A stretch of DNA of 28,570 nucleotides, from assembly GCA_002437415.1 (NCBI GenBank), contig DJPL01000013.1, forward strand, positions 31,394-59,963, read 5' to 3'. The translations under genes were made by a program, and so were the position numbers. Below the pieces are notes generated by a model, which saw nothing but the letters and a program-made list of their open reading frames with translations, did not search any database and had not been told where the DNA came from. Origin of the DNA: Ruminococcaceae bacterium UBA6413. Its GTDB lineage: Bacteria > Bacillota > Clostridia > Oscillospirales > Ruminococcaceae. Below, one piece after another: positions 1 through 7,949 of this stretch. Numbering within the stretch: position 1 is the first letter of the stretch; every line of letters starts with the position of its first letter.

Positions 1-300
1 GACGGCGTGTTTAAACCGTGTTAAAACGTTCTCGGGCGCAGTGCGACAGCACACCGCATATGATGCGGTAAAATCGACTTATGGCGATTTTCGTCCGAGG
101 TTGTTATTGCGTAAGCAAAAACGTTCTCGGACGCAGTGCGACAGCACACCGCATATGATGCGGTAAAATCGACTTATGGCGATTTTCGTCCGAGGTTGTT
201 ATAACACCACCTCTTTCCACGCCGTCAAGGTGTGTTTAAACCGTGTTAAAACGTTCTCGGGCGTAGTGCGCCGGCACACCGCATATAATGCGGTAAAACT
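1..300. repeat. Tandem copies of a cloverleaf-like structured repeat
   Basis: Two complete copies lie at 31-99 and 126-194, 95 bp apart, and a truncated third starts at 256. Each complete copy has an outer 8-bp stem (31-38 with 92-99; 126-133 with 187-194) enclosing three hairpins: GTGC/GCAC (41-44/49-52), ACCGCAT/ATGCGGT (53-59/63-69) and AAAATCG/CGATTTT (70-76/85-91). The third copy keeps the first two arms (266-277, 278-294) but loses the third arm and the closing strand. A larger 225-bp unit is also visible: the sequence from 7 recurs from 232, and 1-9 is the inverted complement of 218-226. No protein-coding gene lies here. The stems are seen directly. Whether the element acts as DNA or RNA is unknown. 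Confidence 0.8.
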
Positions 301-303
301 AAC

Positions 304-332
304 TTGTATAAGTCGGGCTGACGGTGTATAAT
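304..332 (+). promoter_or_regulatory. Probable promoter of the asparaginase gene
   Basis: The -10 hexamer TATAAT at 327-332 is a perfect match. A weak -35, TTGTAT at 304-309, lies 17 bp upstream. It begins 5 bp after the recognisable part of the truncated third repeat copy. Confidence 0.5.
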
Positions 333-362
333 ATCAGCAGGACAAGTCAAAGGAGCGGTTGT

Positions 363-1307
363 ATGAAAAAGAGGATCTTATGGATACTGACAGGCGGAAC
401 ATTCTCGTGCGTCGGCACAGACAGCGGGCTTTCACCGTGTTCAAGCATTGAGCAGGCACAGTGTATGCTGTCGCTTATGCCGGATATAAGCGCAAAGTAT
501 GACATCACGCCGCTTGTGCTGATAAATATCGACAGCAGTGATATGACTACAGCCGACCATAAGCTGATAGGCGATACGATAGATGAAAACGCGAAAAAAT
601 ATGACGGAATGGTCATAACACACGGTACGGACACTATGGCTTATACTGCCGCCGCACTGTCTGTCATGCTCGAAAATCCGCCGATACCGATCGTGCTTAC
701 GGGCTCACAGCGTCCGTTCTTCGATAAGGACAGTGACGCACCGAAAAATTTTGCGGACGCAGTCGCCGTGGCGGCAAATAAGGCATTGCACTGCGTATGT
801 GTTGCTTTTGGCGGCATAATTATGTCAGGAAGCGACTGCACTAAGATCGATACCGTATCCGACCTTGCTTTCGCCGCATCAAAGTGTGAGCTGGGCAAAG
901 TTGTGAGCGGGAATGCCGAAATAACTCACCCGGAGAAAGTCACGGCAGGAGAGTACAGGTACGACGGCTCGCTTTGCAGGGCGGACGGAAAGGTCGCGCT
1001 ACTCGATATGCACCCGTCTTTCAATGCGGATATAATAAGGCTGTTATACGATAACGGAATAAAAGGGTTTGTTATCCGCTGTTACGGAGCGGGCGGAATG
1101 CCCGAAAAGGTAAGAGCGGCACTCGGCAAGGTAATAGCAAAGGGCGCAAAGGCAGTCGCCGTGACCCGGTGCCTGCACGGTGGTACAGACCTTGGTATAT
1201 ATGCCGTCGGAACGGACGCGGAAAAGGCGGGTATAATTGACGGAGGAGATATGACGACGGAGTATGCGGCGGCGTGGATGATGAGAGAGATCGCAAATCA
1301 TATCTGA
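363..1307 (+). CDS. ansA: L-asparaginase, type I (cytoplasmic family)
   Basis: This enzyme hydrolyses L-asparagine to aspartate and ammonia. The 314-residue length fits the type I family, and there is no signal peptide, so it should act in the cytoplasm. The N-terminal catalytic motif TGGTF is at residues 10-14 (nucleophile Thr13). The second motif THGTDTM is at 86-92, with Thr89 and Asp90 of the catalytic triad. The conserved GSQRP segment follows at 114-118. An in-frame start exists at 324, but the ATG at 363 follows an AAAGGAGCGG ribosome site and puts the family motif at its usual distance from the N terminus. The gene stands alone and converges on the VWA operon, with no clear terminator in the 58 bp between them. 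Confidence 0.9.
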   Translation: MKKRILWILTGGTFSCVGTDSGLSPCSSIEQAQCMLSLMPDISAKYDITPLVLINIDSSDMTTADHKLIGDTIDENAKKYDGMVITHGTDTMAYTAAALSVMLENPPIPIVLTGSQRPFFDKDSDAPKNFADAVAVAANKALHCVCVAFGGIIMSGSDCTKIDTVSDLAFAASKCELGKVVSGNAEITHPEKVTAGEYRYDGSLCRADGKVALLDMHPSFNADIIRLLYDNGIKGFVIRCYGAGGMPEKVRAALGKVIAKGAKAVAVTRCLHGGTDLGIYAVGTDAEKAGIIDGGDMTTEYAAAWMMREIANHI

Positions 1308-1365
1308 TAGAAAAGTGACTTGAGAAGTTATATAGTGCGTATAGTAAATGAATATATTTTGAAGC

Positions 1366-3249
1366 TTAGCTCAGTTCTTTCGAAATTATCCTGAGCAGTT
1401 GACCGGTAAGACTTTTGAGGTCGGTGCAGTCTATGGTTCTGTTATATATTCGTTTCAGAGCATCATAGCAGCTTTCGCCGTTGTCACCGAGGGCAATAGC
1501 GATTATTTTAGTTCCGCGGCGTGAAATTTTCACAGCCGCATTTTTTGTATCCATTACGGAAACAGGCGGGAAATATGCTAAATTACCGTATTCGTGCGCG
1601 GGCAGTCCGTCGGAGATCACAACTATCATTTTGTTTTCCGAGGCGGCGTTTTGCATAAGGTATCGTTCTGCCCAGAGCAGTGACAATCCCTCCCGCGTTC
1701 CGCCGTATGCGTCAAGCGAAAGTATGTTGTATTTTTCCGAGTCCTTTGCGTTGAAGCCCACAAGTACATTGTGATTTATATAAGGCTTGCCAAAGATCGC
1801 CCGATGTTCGACTATCGCATGCTCTATGCCGTGTGCGGAAAGCACCTCGTGAAGAATGACCGCAGAGTTCACAGCGGCTCTTCTGCGCTCACCGTCCATA
1901 GAGCCCGAGCCGTCTATCATAAACAGGACCGACAGTTCGGGGATATCCTTTTCCGTGACTTTTCTGCACCAGTACCGTTTTTTGGGGTCGCTGAAATTTT
2001 TGGAGGATATACTGCTTCCGAAAAGCTGTTTTTCTTCTGTGAGATCCTTATCTGTATTCAAAAGGCGCGCGAAACGGGAAATATATGTGTTGATAGAGGT
2101 GCGGAATTGTCTTACCGTGTTCATATAAGCACGCGACAGCCGCATATCCGGCTTCGGGTGGTTTTCGACAACGCTTATTCCGTTGTGCATTGCCGCTCCG
2201 CCAAGCTCAGGGCAAGTGAATACAATAACCTTTGACGCGGCCTTGCTTTCGTCCAGTGCGATACGGTATGAGGTTTCCGAGTCGGCGATGAACAGACGGA
2301 AGCTGTCGGTTATATCTTTTCCTTTGATTTTTTTATCATCAAGAGATGTAAAAAGCCTGCGCGATACTCTTGCCGTCCTGCCTTCGGACACTAACGGCTT
2401 TGCCGAATGGTTCAGCGGTAAATGAGTGCCTGTTCCGCCGATCATTTTTTCAAAATAGTCGGTATTCAGAAGCTTCTCCGAGTCCGGTATCAGCTCTTCG
2501 AGAATATCAAATATCATACAGGCGTATCGATGTCTTCCCGCAGGAGAAGGAGCGACAGAGCCCGACAGATAAAGAGGGCGTATCTGCGACAGATATTCGG
2601 CGCATTCTTCTTTCGGCTCTTCAAGCTCCAGCATAGGATAAAGAAGCTCGGTCGTCATATAGTCTATGATATACATCAGCTTGTCGGCATCGGAGGTGTC
2701 GATATTCGCCTCGTCAAGCTTTCGCGAAAAAGTACCCTGCGACGGGTGAGAGGAAAACAGCCTTGCAACTCTGCTCCATTTCAGGAACATCTCGGCATTG
2801 TTGTATACACTGCATCCGACTGCTTCTATATAGCAGTCCTCAATAATATTTCCTATAATAGCCAGCGTCAACATACGAGCTTTTGTCGAGCTCCGTTCGT
2901 CGTTTGCGGCAGGCAAAGGAAAAGCGGTGTACAATATGTGCAGACATTCGTGCAGGTTCTGGGAGCGGGTGGTAAGCTTCAGCACGTCCCAGCTTGTACA
3001 CGGAAAGTCGGTCAATCCGAGAAAGCGCAGGGTGTTTTTTATGGCTTCGGTATCGCTGAAAATTTTATCCGATGCGGGGTCAACAACAATGTTTCTGCCG
3101 TCGGTAAATGCTCTGTCCTCGTTTATGAATGCGACCCGTACATTTTCTTTTTCGGTGAATATTCTTGCAAATTCTTCTTCGACCCGGCGATTTTTTTCGC
3201 TTTGAAACAGTCGCAAAAGTTTTTCTTCGCTATTTGTAAATTTGCTCAT
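1366..3249 (-). CDS. VWA-domain protein with N-terminal HExxH motif
   Basis: This 627-residue soluble protein ends a three-gene operon. The C-terminal half is a von Willebrand factor A domain with a complete metal-ion-dependent adhesion site: DGSGS at 446-450, Thr518 in GGTRE and Asp547 in ISDG. The N-terminal part carries HECLH at 100-104 followed by NIIED at 134-138 and IE at 141-142. That resembles the zincin-like region preceding VWA domains in CobT/CoxE-like and related proteins. The ATG at 3249 lies 4 bp after the MoxR stop, so translation is probably coupled. VWA/MoxR pairs act in metal insertion, complex remodelling and some conflict systems. The substrate here is unknown. Confidence 0.8.
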   Translation of the reverse strand: MSKFTNSEEKLLRLFQSEKNRRVEEEFARIFTEKENVRVAFINEDRAFTDGRNIVVDPASDKIFSDTEAIKNTLRFLGLTDFPCTSWDVLKLTTRSQNLHECLHILYTAFPLPAANDERSSTKARMLTLAIIGNIIEDCYIEAVGCSVYNNAEMFLKWSRVARLFSSHPSQGTFSRKLDEANIDTSDADKLMYIIDYMTTELLYPMLELEEPKEECAEYLSQIRPLYLSGSVAPSPAGRHRYACMIFDILEELIPDSEKLLNTDYFEKMIGGTGTHLPLNHSAKPLVSEGRTARVSRRLFTSLDDKKIKGKDITDSFRLFIADSETSYRIALDESKAASKVIVFTCPELGGAAMHNGISVVENHPKPDMRLSRAYMNTVRQFRTSINTYISRFARLLNTDKDLTEEKQLFGSSISSKNFSDPKKRYWCRKVTEKDIPELSVLFMIDGSGSMDGERRRAAVNSAVILHEVLSAHGIEHAIVEHRAIFGKPYINHNVLVGFNAKDSEKYNILSLDAYGGTREGLSLLWAERYLMQNAASENKMIVVISDGLPAHEYGNLAYFPPVSVMDTKNAAVKISRRGTKIIAIALGDNGESCYDALKRIYNRTIDCTDLKSLTGQLLRIISKELS

Positions 3250-3253
3250 AATT

Positions 3254-4774
3254 TCAGTTCCATTTATACAGCATAATTATTCCGCGGAATGCTTCTTCAA
3301 CAGAGCGGTCGCACTTTGCCACAGGTATTACGGTTTTTTCCGCCGCCTGTATGTAGCCTTCAAATTTTGCAAGCCTTGCCCAGTTTTCGATATTTCGCGG
3401 AGAAATGACCATATCGAGCTCTTCGTTATTGATCTTCTTTTTCAGTTTATGGTAAACGCTTATAAGGTTATCGACATATTTGTCGCATTCGGGAATTCTT
3501 GCGGTAAGCATACGGCGTATCGCGTCATCGGGCAGCTCTGACAGCTCGCATATGGCGTTGAAACGGTTATAAAGCGCTTGATTGAGCTCTTTTGTTCCGT
3601 AATATCCGATATTCATAGTCGCAAAAAAGCGGAAATTTTTGTGCCGCTTTACCCGCTCACCGTTATCCAGGCGCACAAAGCCGTTATCGTCAAGCAGTGA
3701 GTTAAGAAAAGCAAGGTGCTGCGGGCGGGCAAAATTGATCTCTTCAAATATGACTGCTCCGCCGTATCTTATGGCTTTTGTAACACAGCTTTCGCGGAAA
3801 ACTATCTTGTCGCCCTCAGGCAAGAATTTGCCGAGGACAAACTCGTCAAGATTTTCGGTGCAGTTTACCGTCTGCATAACAGGCAGTCCTGTTTCACGGC
3901 AAATAAGCATACAAGATACAGTCTTTCCTGTGCCGGCAGGTCCGTGAAGCAATAACGCCCGTACATCACCTTGCACAATGGCATTTGATATCGTTCTGAG
4001 ATTATCGGGGAGCACAAATTCTGCCGACAGAGAGGGTATAAACTCCCTGTATTCATCGCAAAATTCATCGGCGGCAAAGGGAGTGACGGCTACATCGGTT
4101 ATCTGCGTTACAGCCTTTTTGTTTTCGCTTATAACGGAAAATTCGGACACGAAAGAATGCGGATATGACGGTGTCGTGCTTTTAACGTCAAAGTAATTTA
4201 CCTGATATTCGTTGTTCTTGTACGCCTGATAAAAATCTTCGTGTATGTTTACAAACATTTCGGCATTGGGGGAGTCACAGAAATCAAGGAAGATATTTTT
4301 GTATGTATCATCGGTAAGAATTTTCTGCGCCAAAAGCAGGGTGAGCACCGGTGTTATCTTGAAGGTCTCGGTGAATGAAACGGGGTTGCTTATGATATAC
4401 TTGCCATCGGCATCGTAAGCTCCGACTCTGACAGCCGAATTATCAAGCATGGCACGATATCTGTATGCGGGAGTTATGCCGTTTGTGCGCCATTCACCTG
4501 CAACGGGTATATCAATGTAAACCTGTCCTGCCGTATCCGAATAACGAATGTCACCGTCGGTTTTACCCTCTTCAATAACCGAGATCATAAAATCTGTCAG
4601 AAGCGTTATTGCCTCGCCTATCGGCTGACATAGTGTGGTCGTACCTTTATATGACTGATTATCGGGGTGAACATAGTACTGTGTGGCATCAGAAAGGTGT
4701 CTGAAGCCGAACCCTTTGAATATTTCGGTGTCTTTGTCACGGACGATTTTATAAGCGGCTTTGCATGGTTTCAT
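3254..4774 (-). CDS. MoxR-type AAA+ ATPase with large N-terminal domain
   Basis: This 506-residue protein has an AAA_5/MoxR-like ATPase in its C-terminal half. Walker A GPAGTGKT is at 278-285, Walker B VIFEEIN at 341-347, sensor 1 ATMN at 385-388, an arginine finger at Arg404 (NRF), and a sensor 2 region follows in SPRN. The first ~240 residues match no domain I recognise, and MoxR proteins are usually shorter (about 300-350 residues). An in-frame start at 4816 lies inside the upstream TPR gene. The ATG at 4774 overlaps the TPR stop as ATGA and has AAGGAAA upstream, so I prefer it. MoxR ATPases typically partner a VWA protein, which here is the next gene. Confidence 0.85.
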   Translation of the reverse strand: MKPCKAAYKIVRDKDTEIFKGFGFRHLSDATQYYVHPDNQSYKGTTTLCQPIGEAITLLTDFMISVIEEGKTDGDIRYSDTAGQVYIDIPVAGEWRTNGITPAYRYRAMLDNSAVRVGAYDADGKYIISNPVSFTETFKITPVLTLLLAQKILTDDTYKNIFLDFCDSPNAEMFVNIHEDFYQAYKNNEYQVNYFDVKSTTPSYPHSFVSEFSVISENKKAVTQITDVAVTPFAADEFCDEYREFIPSLSAEFVLPDNLRTISNAIVQGDVRALLLHGPAGTGKTVSCMLICRETGLPVMQTVNCTENLDEFVLGKFLPEGDKIVFRESCVTKAIRYGGAVIFEEINFARPQHLAFLNSLLDDNGFVRLDNGERVKRHKNFRFFATMNIGYYGTKELNQALYNRFNAICELSELPDDAIRRMLTARIPECDKYVDNLISVYHKLKKKINNEELDMVISPRNIENWARLAKFEGYIQAAEKTVIPVAKCDRSVEEAFRGIIMLYKWN

Positions 4775-6618
4775 TCTGTTTTTTCCTTTCCGATAAGTCT
4801 TTTTATATCCTTGCATTGGTTGGTCGAGTCGGCAACCTTTGTATGCGTGCTTTTGTGAATTGCCGTTCTGATCTCAAGCGACTGCTTTGCGTGCTTATAT
4901 GCATCCTGATAGCGTTTCAGGGCTATGTAGTTTTCGGCAGACGCAAATAACGCATCTGCATATATATCTTTGTATTGTTCCTTGTCGGTGCTTTCAAGAA
5001 GTGTATCAAGAAGAGCGCCTGCCTGACTGTGCTTTCCTGTAGCGGTATATATTCTTGCAGTGAGAACCGTATTGTTAAGTCTGTCTTGCTCGCGCTGACA
5101 GCTTTTTTCGAGCTTTTCGGACAGCGACAGGCATATTTTTAAGGCTTCGGGATATTCTTCTTTTTCAAACAATATATCGGCAAGCTCAAGCTCTGCTTGC
5201 AGAATTTCCGGATGGTCTTTTGGACGGACTCCTTTATAGAACTCTACGCTTTTCCTTTGGTAAAAAGCGGCTTTATCAAATTGGTCGAGTCCTTTATAAG
5301 CGATTGCCATAAACTCATCAAGACCGTTCTCTACGGGTTCTGTAAATGTCTTGCTGAATTGCTCAAGCTTGCCGACCAGTTCTATGGTTTCGTCATAATC
5401 GCCGTTCATGGCACACATAAACACATAGCTTTCGCACAGGTAAAAATAGCGTGCACAGCTGCGATATTTGTCTCGGAACAGCTCGATCGCTTTTCTGAGC
5501 ATTTCTTTTGCAATTCCGTATTCTTTCTTATCGGCATAGCAGAAGGCGAGACTTTCCATTGCGTCAATGGTGTCGGGGTGATTTTCGCCGAGAGTTTCGG
5601 ACAAATGTATATAAACTTTTTCAATCAAACGTATAGCTTCATCATATTTACCTGTTTTTCTCAGAATCAGTGCAAGTCTATTCAGGTTTCTGACAGTTTC
5701 GCCATGGTTTTCGCCTAGGTTTGCGACCGACCAGTCATAACATTCTTTGAATAATTCTGCCGCTTTTTTGTAGTCGCCCAGACTTTCGTAAGCATCGGCA
5801 AGATTGCTTTTGGCAATATTCACGTTGTAATGCTCAAAGCCGTAGAGCTCTTCTGCTCGTTTAAGAACATCTTTACGCAGTGAGAATTCTTTGCCATGCA
5901 TATCCAGTCTGCTGTATATGCCGCAAAGCTCATTCAGTATAAGAAGAAGGTTTGTAGAATCCTGAACTCCGTTTTCTTTCATTATTTCAACGGCTTTTTC
6001 GCACAGCTCCTTTGCTTTTTCAAGCTGTCCCATCTTTCTGTAGGTATAAGAAAGCCCGGTGTATGCAAGAGCAAGAGATTCGGCACAGTCGTCGTTATCA
6101 TCACTTTCGTATATTTCTATCAGTTGTTCATAGCACAGGACTGATTCTTCATATTGACCGAGCTCTTCGCAACAGTCTGCAATTTTGGATAAAATATAGC
6201 ACGAGTCGCTGTCGCTTTTTCCGTATTCTTCCGATGAAATATCATAGGCTTTTTCCAAAAGGGCATAAGCTTCGTCATATCTGTTATAGTGACTGAATAT
6301 TGTGGCTATTTCGACCATGGTTTTTAGCGCGGCTGTTTCATAAAGCATATCGTTTTGATCGTACCACTCCAGCACCGTGTTATAAAGTGACAGTGCATAA
6401 TCGAAATTATGCTTCTCCTGGTTGATAAGGGCGATTTTTCTCAGACAACGTATAGCTTCCTCACTGACTGTTCCGCATTCGTCAATAAGCTTGTCGTACA
6501 TTTCGTTAAGTATCTCTTCGGACTCATCAAGTTTATATTGCTCGTAATATTCATCGGCAATTTTATAAGCGGAATTGTAATCGCCGTTTTTGATATATAT
6601 TGCAGCTTCATTATTCAT
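4771..6618 (-). CDS. Tetratricopeptide-repeat protein of the MoxR/VWA operon
   Basis: This 615-residue, almost wholly alpha-helical protein has roughly ten or more TPR units. Several are of the 42-residue kinesin-light-chain type, with recurring LGENHP(D)T and (G)DYxxAxxL segments. No enzymatic domain, signal peptide or membrane segment is visible, so it is probably a scaffold or sensor. A start at 6636 is in frame, but the ATG at 6618 has GAGGTG (cacctc on plus, 6625-6630) six bases upstream and is preferred. The stop overlaps the MoxR start as ATGA, giving a coupled TPR-MoxR-VWA operon. A TATAAT -10 (6653-6658 on plus) lies upstream without a good -35. Confidence 0.85.
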   Translation of the reverse strand: MNNEAAIYIKNGDYNSAYKIADEYYEQYKLDESEEILNEMYDKLIDECGTVSEEAIRCLRKIALINQEKHNFDYALSLYNTVLEWYDQNDMLYETAALKTMVEIATIFSHYNRYDEAYALLEKAYDISSEEYGKSDSDSCYILSKIADCCEELGQYEESVLCYEQLIEIYESDDNDDCAESLALAYTGLSYTYRKMGQLEKAKELCEKAVEIMKENGVQDSTNLLLILNELCGIYSRLDMHGKEFSLRKDVLKRAEELYGFEHYNVNIAKSNLADAYESLGDYKKAAELFKECYDWSVANLGENHGETVRNLNRLALILRKTGKYDEAIRLIEKVYIHLSETLGENHPDTIDAMESLAFCYADKKEYGIAKEMLRKAIELFRDKYRSCARYFYLCESYVFMCAMNGDYDETIELVGKLEQFSKTFTEPVENGLDEFMAIAYKGLDQFDKAAFYQRKSVEFYKGVRPKDHPEILQAELELADILFEKEEYPEALKICLSLSEKLEKSCQREQDRLNNTVLTARIYTATGKHSQAGALLDTLLESTDKEQYKDIYADALFASAENYIALKRYQDAYKHAKQSLEIRTAIHKSTHTKVADSTNQCKDIKRLIGKEKTE

Positions 6619-6652
6619 ATATAGCACCTCGCTCAATAAGTTTGATATTTAT

Positions 6653-6658
6653 ATTATA
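6653..6658 (-). promoter_or_regulatory. Candidate -10 element of the TPR-MoxR-VWA operon
   Basis: Minus-strand TATAAT lies 34 bp upstream of the TPR start. No -35 resembling TTGACA is found at 16-18 bp, so the promoter may be weak or need an activator. Confidence 0.4.
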
Positions 6659-6701
6659 CCGCAAATCAAATCGGCGCCAGCCGACACGGCGGTACGACGT
6701 G

Positions 6702-6828
6702 CTTTTGTCCACAGACAAAAGGATTTGACGGTAAAATGTTCTCAGACTTGCGGTTTTCCGCAAGCCGTGCAAGGCACGGCAAAATCCGCTTTCGGCGGAT
6801 TTTATGTCTGAGGTTATTATAACATATT
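6702..6828. repeat. Fourth, diverged cloverleaf-like repeat
   Basis: A hairpin at 6702-6721 (CTTTTGTC/GACAAAAG) precedes the element. The outer stem CTCAGAC/GTCTGAG (6741-6747/6806-6812) encloses three hairpins: TTGCGG/CCGCAA (6748-6753/6758-6763), GCCGTGC/GCACGGC (6764-6770/6774-6780) and AAAATCCGC/GCGGATTTT (6781-6789/6795-6803). The flanks (TAAAAYGTTCTCRG before, GAGGTTRTTATAACA after) match the copies at 25-205, while the inner arms differ in sequence but not in architecture. A ~24-bp near-direct repeat beginning CGCCCGATTGCTATAAA follows at about 6831-6878. The rest of the 6619-7088 gap holds the palindrome at 6933-6946 and the rpiR promoter. Confidence 0.75.
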
Positions 6829-6932
6829 CCGCGCCCGATTGCTATAAAATTTTCCACGCCCGATTGCTATAAATTTTACCCAAAAACTACATTGAAATCG
6901 ACCGAAATTCACGCAAGAACCGACCCTCTATG

Positions 6933-6946
6933 CTTGCATATGCAAG
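6933..6946. promoter_or_regulatory. Perfect palindrome CTTGCATATGCAAG upstream of rpiR
   Basis: A 14-bp perfect palindrome lies about 70 bp upstream of the rpiR -35. CTTGCA half-sites recur at 7003-7008 and across the -35 at 7016-7022. It may be an operator, possibly for RpiR itself. Confidence 0.35.
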
Positions 6947-7016
6947 AGAAATCGCTTGAAAAAAATGTATAATTCGACTATTCTGACGGAAAATTCTGAA
7001 ATCTTGCATTTTTCGC

Positions 7017-7045
7017 TTGCAAAATCGCCCGAAATGTAGTACAAT
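7017..7045 (+). promoter_or_regulatory. Promoter of rpiR-baiN
   Basis: TTGCAA (7017-7022), a 17-bp spacer and TACAAT (7040-7045). The leader to the ATG is about 37 nt and carries GAAAGGA. Confidence 0.65.
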
Positions 7046-7088
7046 TAACGTGTATGAAACATTGGCATAATGCCGAAAGGATATTAAA

Positions 7089-7949
7089 ATGCAGGAAGAT
7101 CTACTTGTTCAGATTGAAAATAAGATGAGCACTTTCTCAAAGAGTCAGAAGCTCATTGCAAATTTCATCATAAACAGCTATGAAAAGGCGGCGTATATGA
7201 CGGCGCTCAAGCTCGGAAACGCAGTAAACGTCAGCGAGTCCACAGTTGTGCGTTTCGCTATAGAAATGGGATTTGAGGGCTATCCTGAGCTTCAGAAGAG
7301 CCTTCAGTCGCTGATAAAGAACCGTCTTACGGCGGTACAGCGTATCAACATAACAAACGACCGTATCGGCGATGACGGCGTGCTCAAGAATACGCTTACA
7401 CAGGATATGGATCGTATCCGCAGAACGCTTGAAGAGATCGACCCCAAGGTCTTTGACACGGCTATTGAAAAGATATGCTCCGCAAGAAGAATATACATAC
7501 TCGGCGCTATGAGCAGCAGTATCCTTGCGAGATTTCTCGACTACAATTTCCAGCTGATATTTGACAATGTGCACTTTGTACAGGCTATCAACACAAGCGG
7601 TATCTATCAGCAGATCATTCATATGAACAGCGAGGACGCATTTATCGCGATATCATTCCCGCGTTATTCACAGAGTACGATAAAGGCAACCGCTTATGCG
7701 AAAAGCTGTAACGCTAACGTTGTAGCTATAACGGACAGCGTGACCTCACCGCTTGCTCCCTATGCGAACGAGCTCCTTATCGCAAGAAGCGATATGGCAA
7801 GCTTTGCGGACTCTCTTGTAGCCCCGCTCAGCCTGCTCAATGCTATAATCGTTGCGGTAAGCTCAAGAAACAAGGACAATATCGAACAGACCTTCGGCAA
7901 GCTCGAAAAGCTGTGGGAGGAAAATCAGGTATATAAAAAGGACGTATAA
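7089..7949 (+). CDS. MurR/RpiR-family transcriptional regulator
   Basis: This 286-residue protein has the two-domain layout of the RpiR family. The N-terminal helix-turn-helix covers roughly residues 1-77, with the segment ALKLGNAVNVSESTVVRFA as the recognition region. A sugar-isomerase (SIS) domain covers about 125-265. Family members bind phosphosugars through SIS and repress or activate sugar or amino-sugar catabolic genes. No sugar catabolic gene is adjacent. The next gene, a BaiN-type flavoprotein, starts within the stop codon (TAATG), so the two are co-translated. The start follows GAAAGGA by about 8 bases. CTTGCA repeats upstream could be its binding sites, but this is inference. Confidence 0.88.
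   Translation: MQEDLLVQIENKMSTFSKSQKLIANFIINSYEKAAYMTALKLGNAVNVSESTVVRFAIEMGFEGYPELQKSLQSLIKNRLTAVQRINITNDRIGDDGVLKNTLTQDMDRIRRTLEEIDPKVFDTAIEKICSARRIYILGAMSSSILARFLDYNFQLIFDNVHFVQAINTSGIYQQIIHMNSEDAFIAISFPRYSQSTIKATAYAKSCNANVVAITDSVTSPLAPYANELLIARSDMASFADSLVAPLSLLNAIIVAVSSRNKDNIEQTFGKLEKLWEENQVYKKDV

Noticed and set aside
1..300. CRISPR-like array from regularly spaced repeats
   Set aside because: Only two to three copies, the unit is a 70-bp self-folding element, and there are no unique spacers of constant length and no cas genes.
2422..3276. 284-residue plus-strand open frame
   Set aside because: Antisense to the VWA gene, composition unlike a real protein, no ribosome site. It is a shadow frame.
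5197..5718. 173-residue plus-strand open frame
   Set aside because: Antisense to the TPR gene and explained by codon bias of the true gene.
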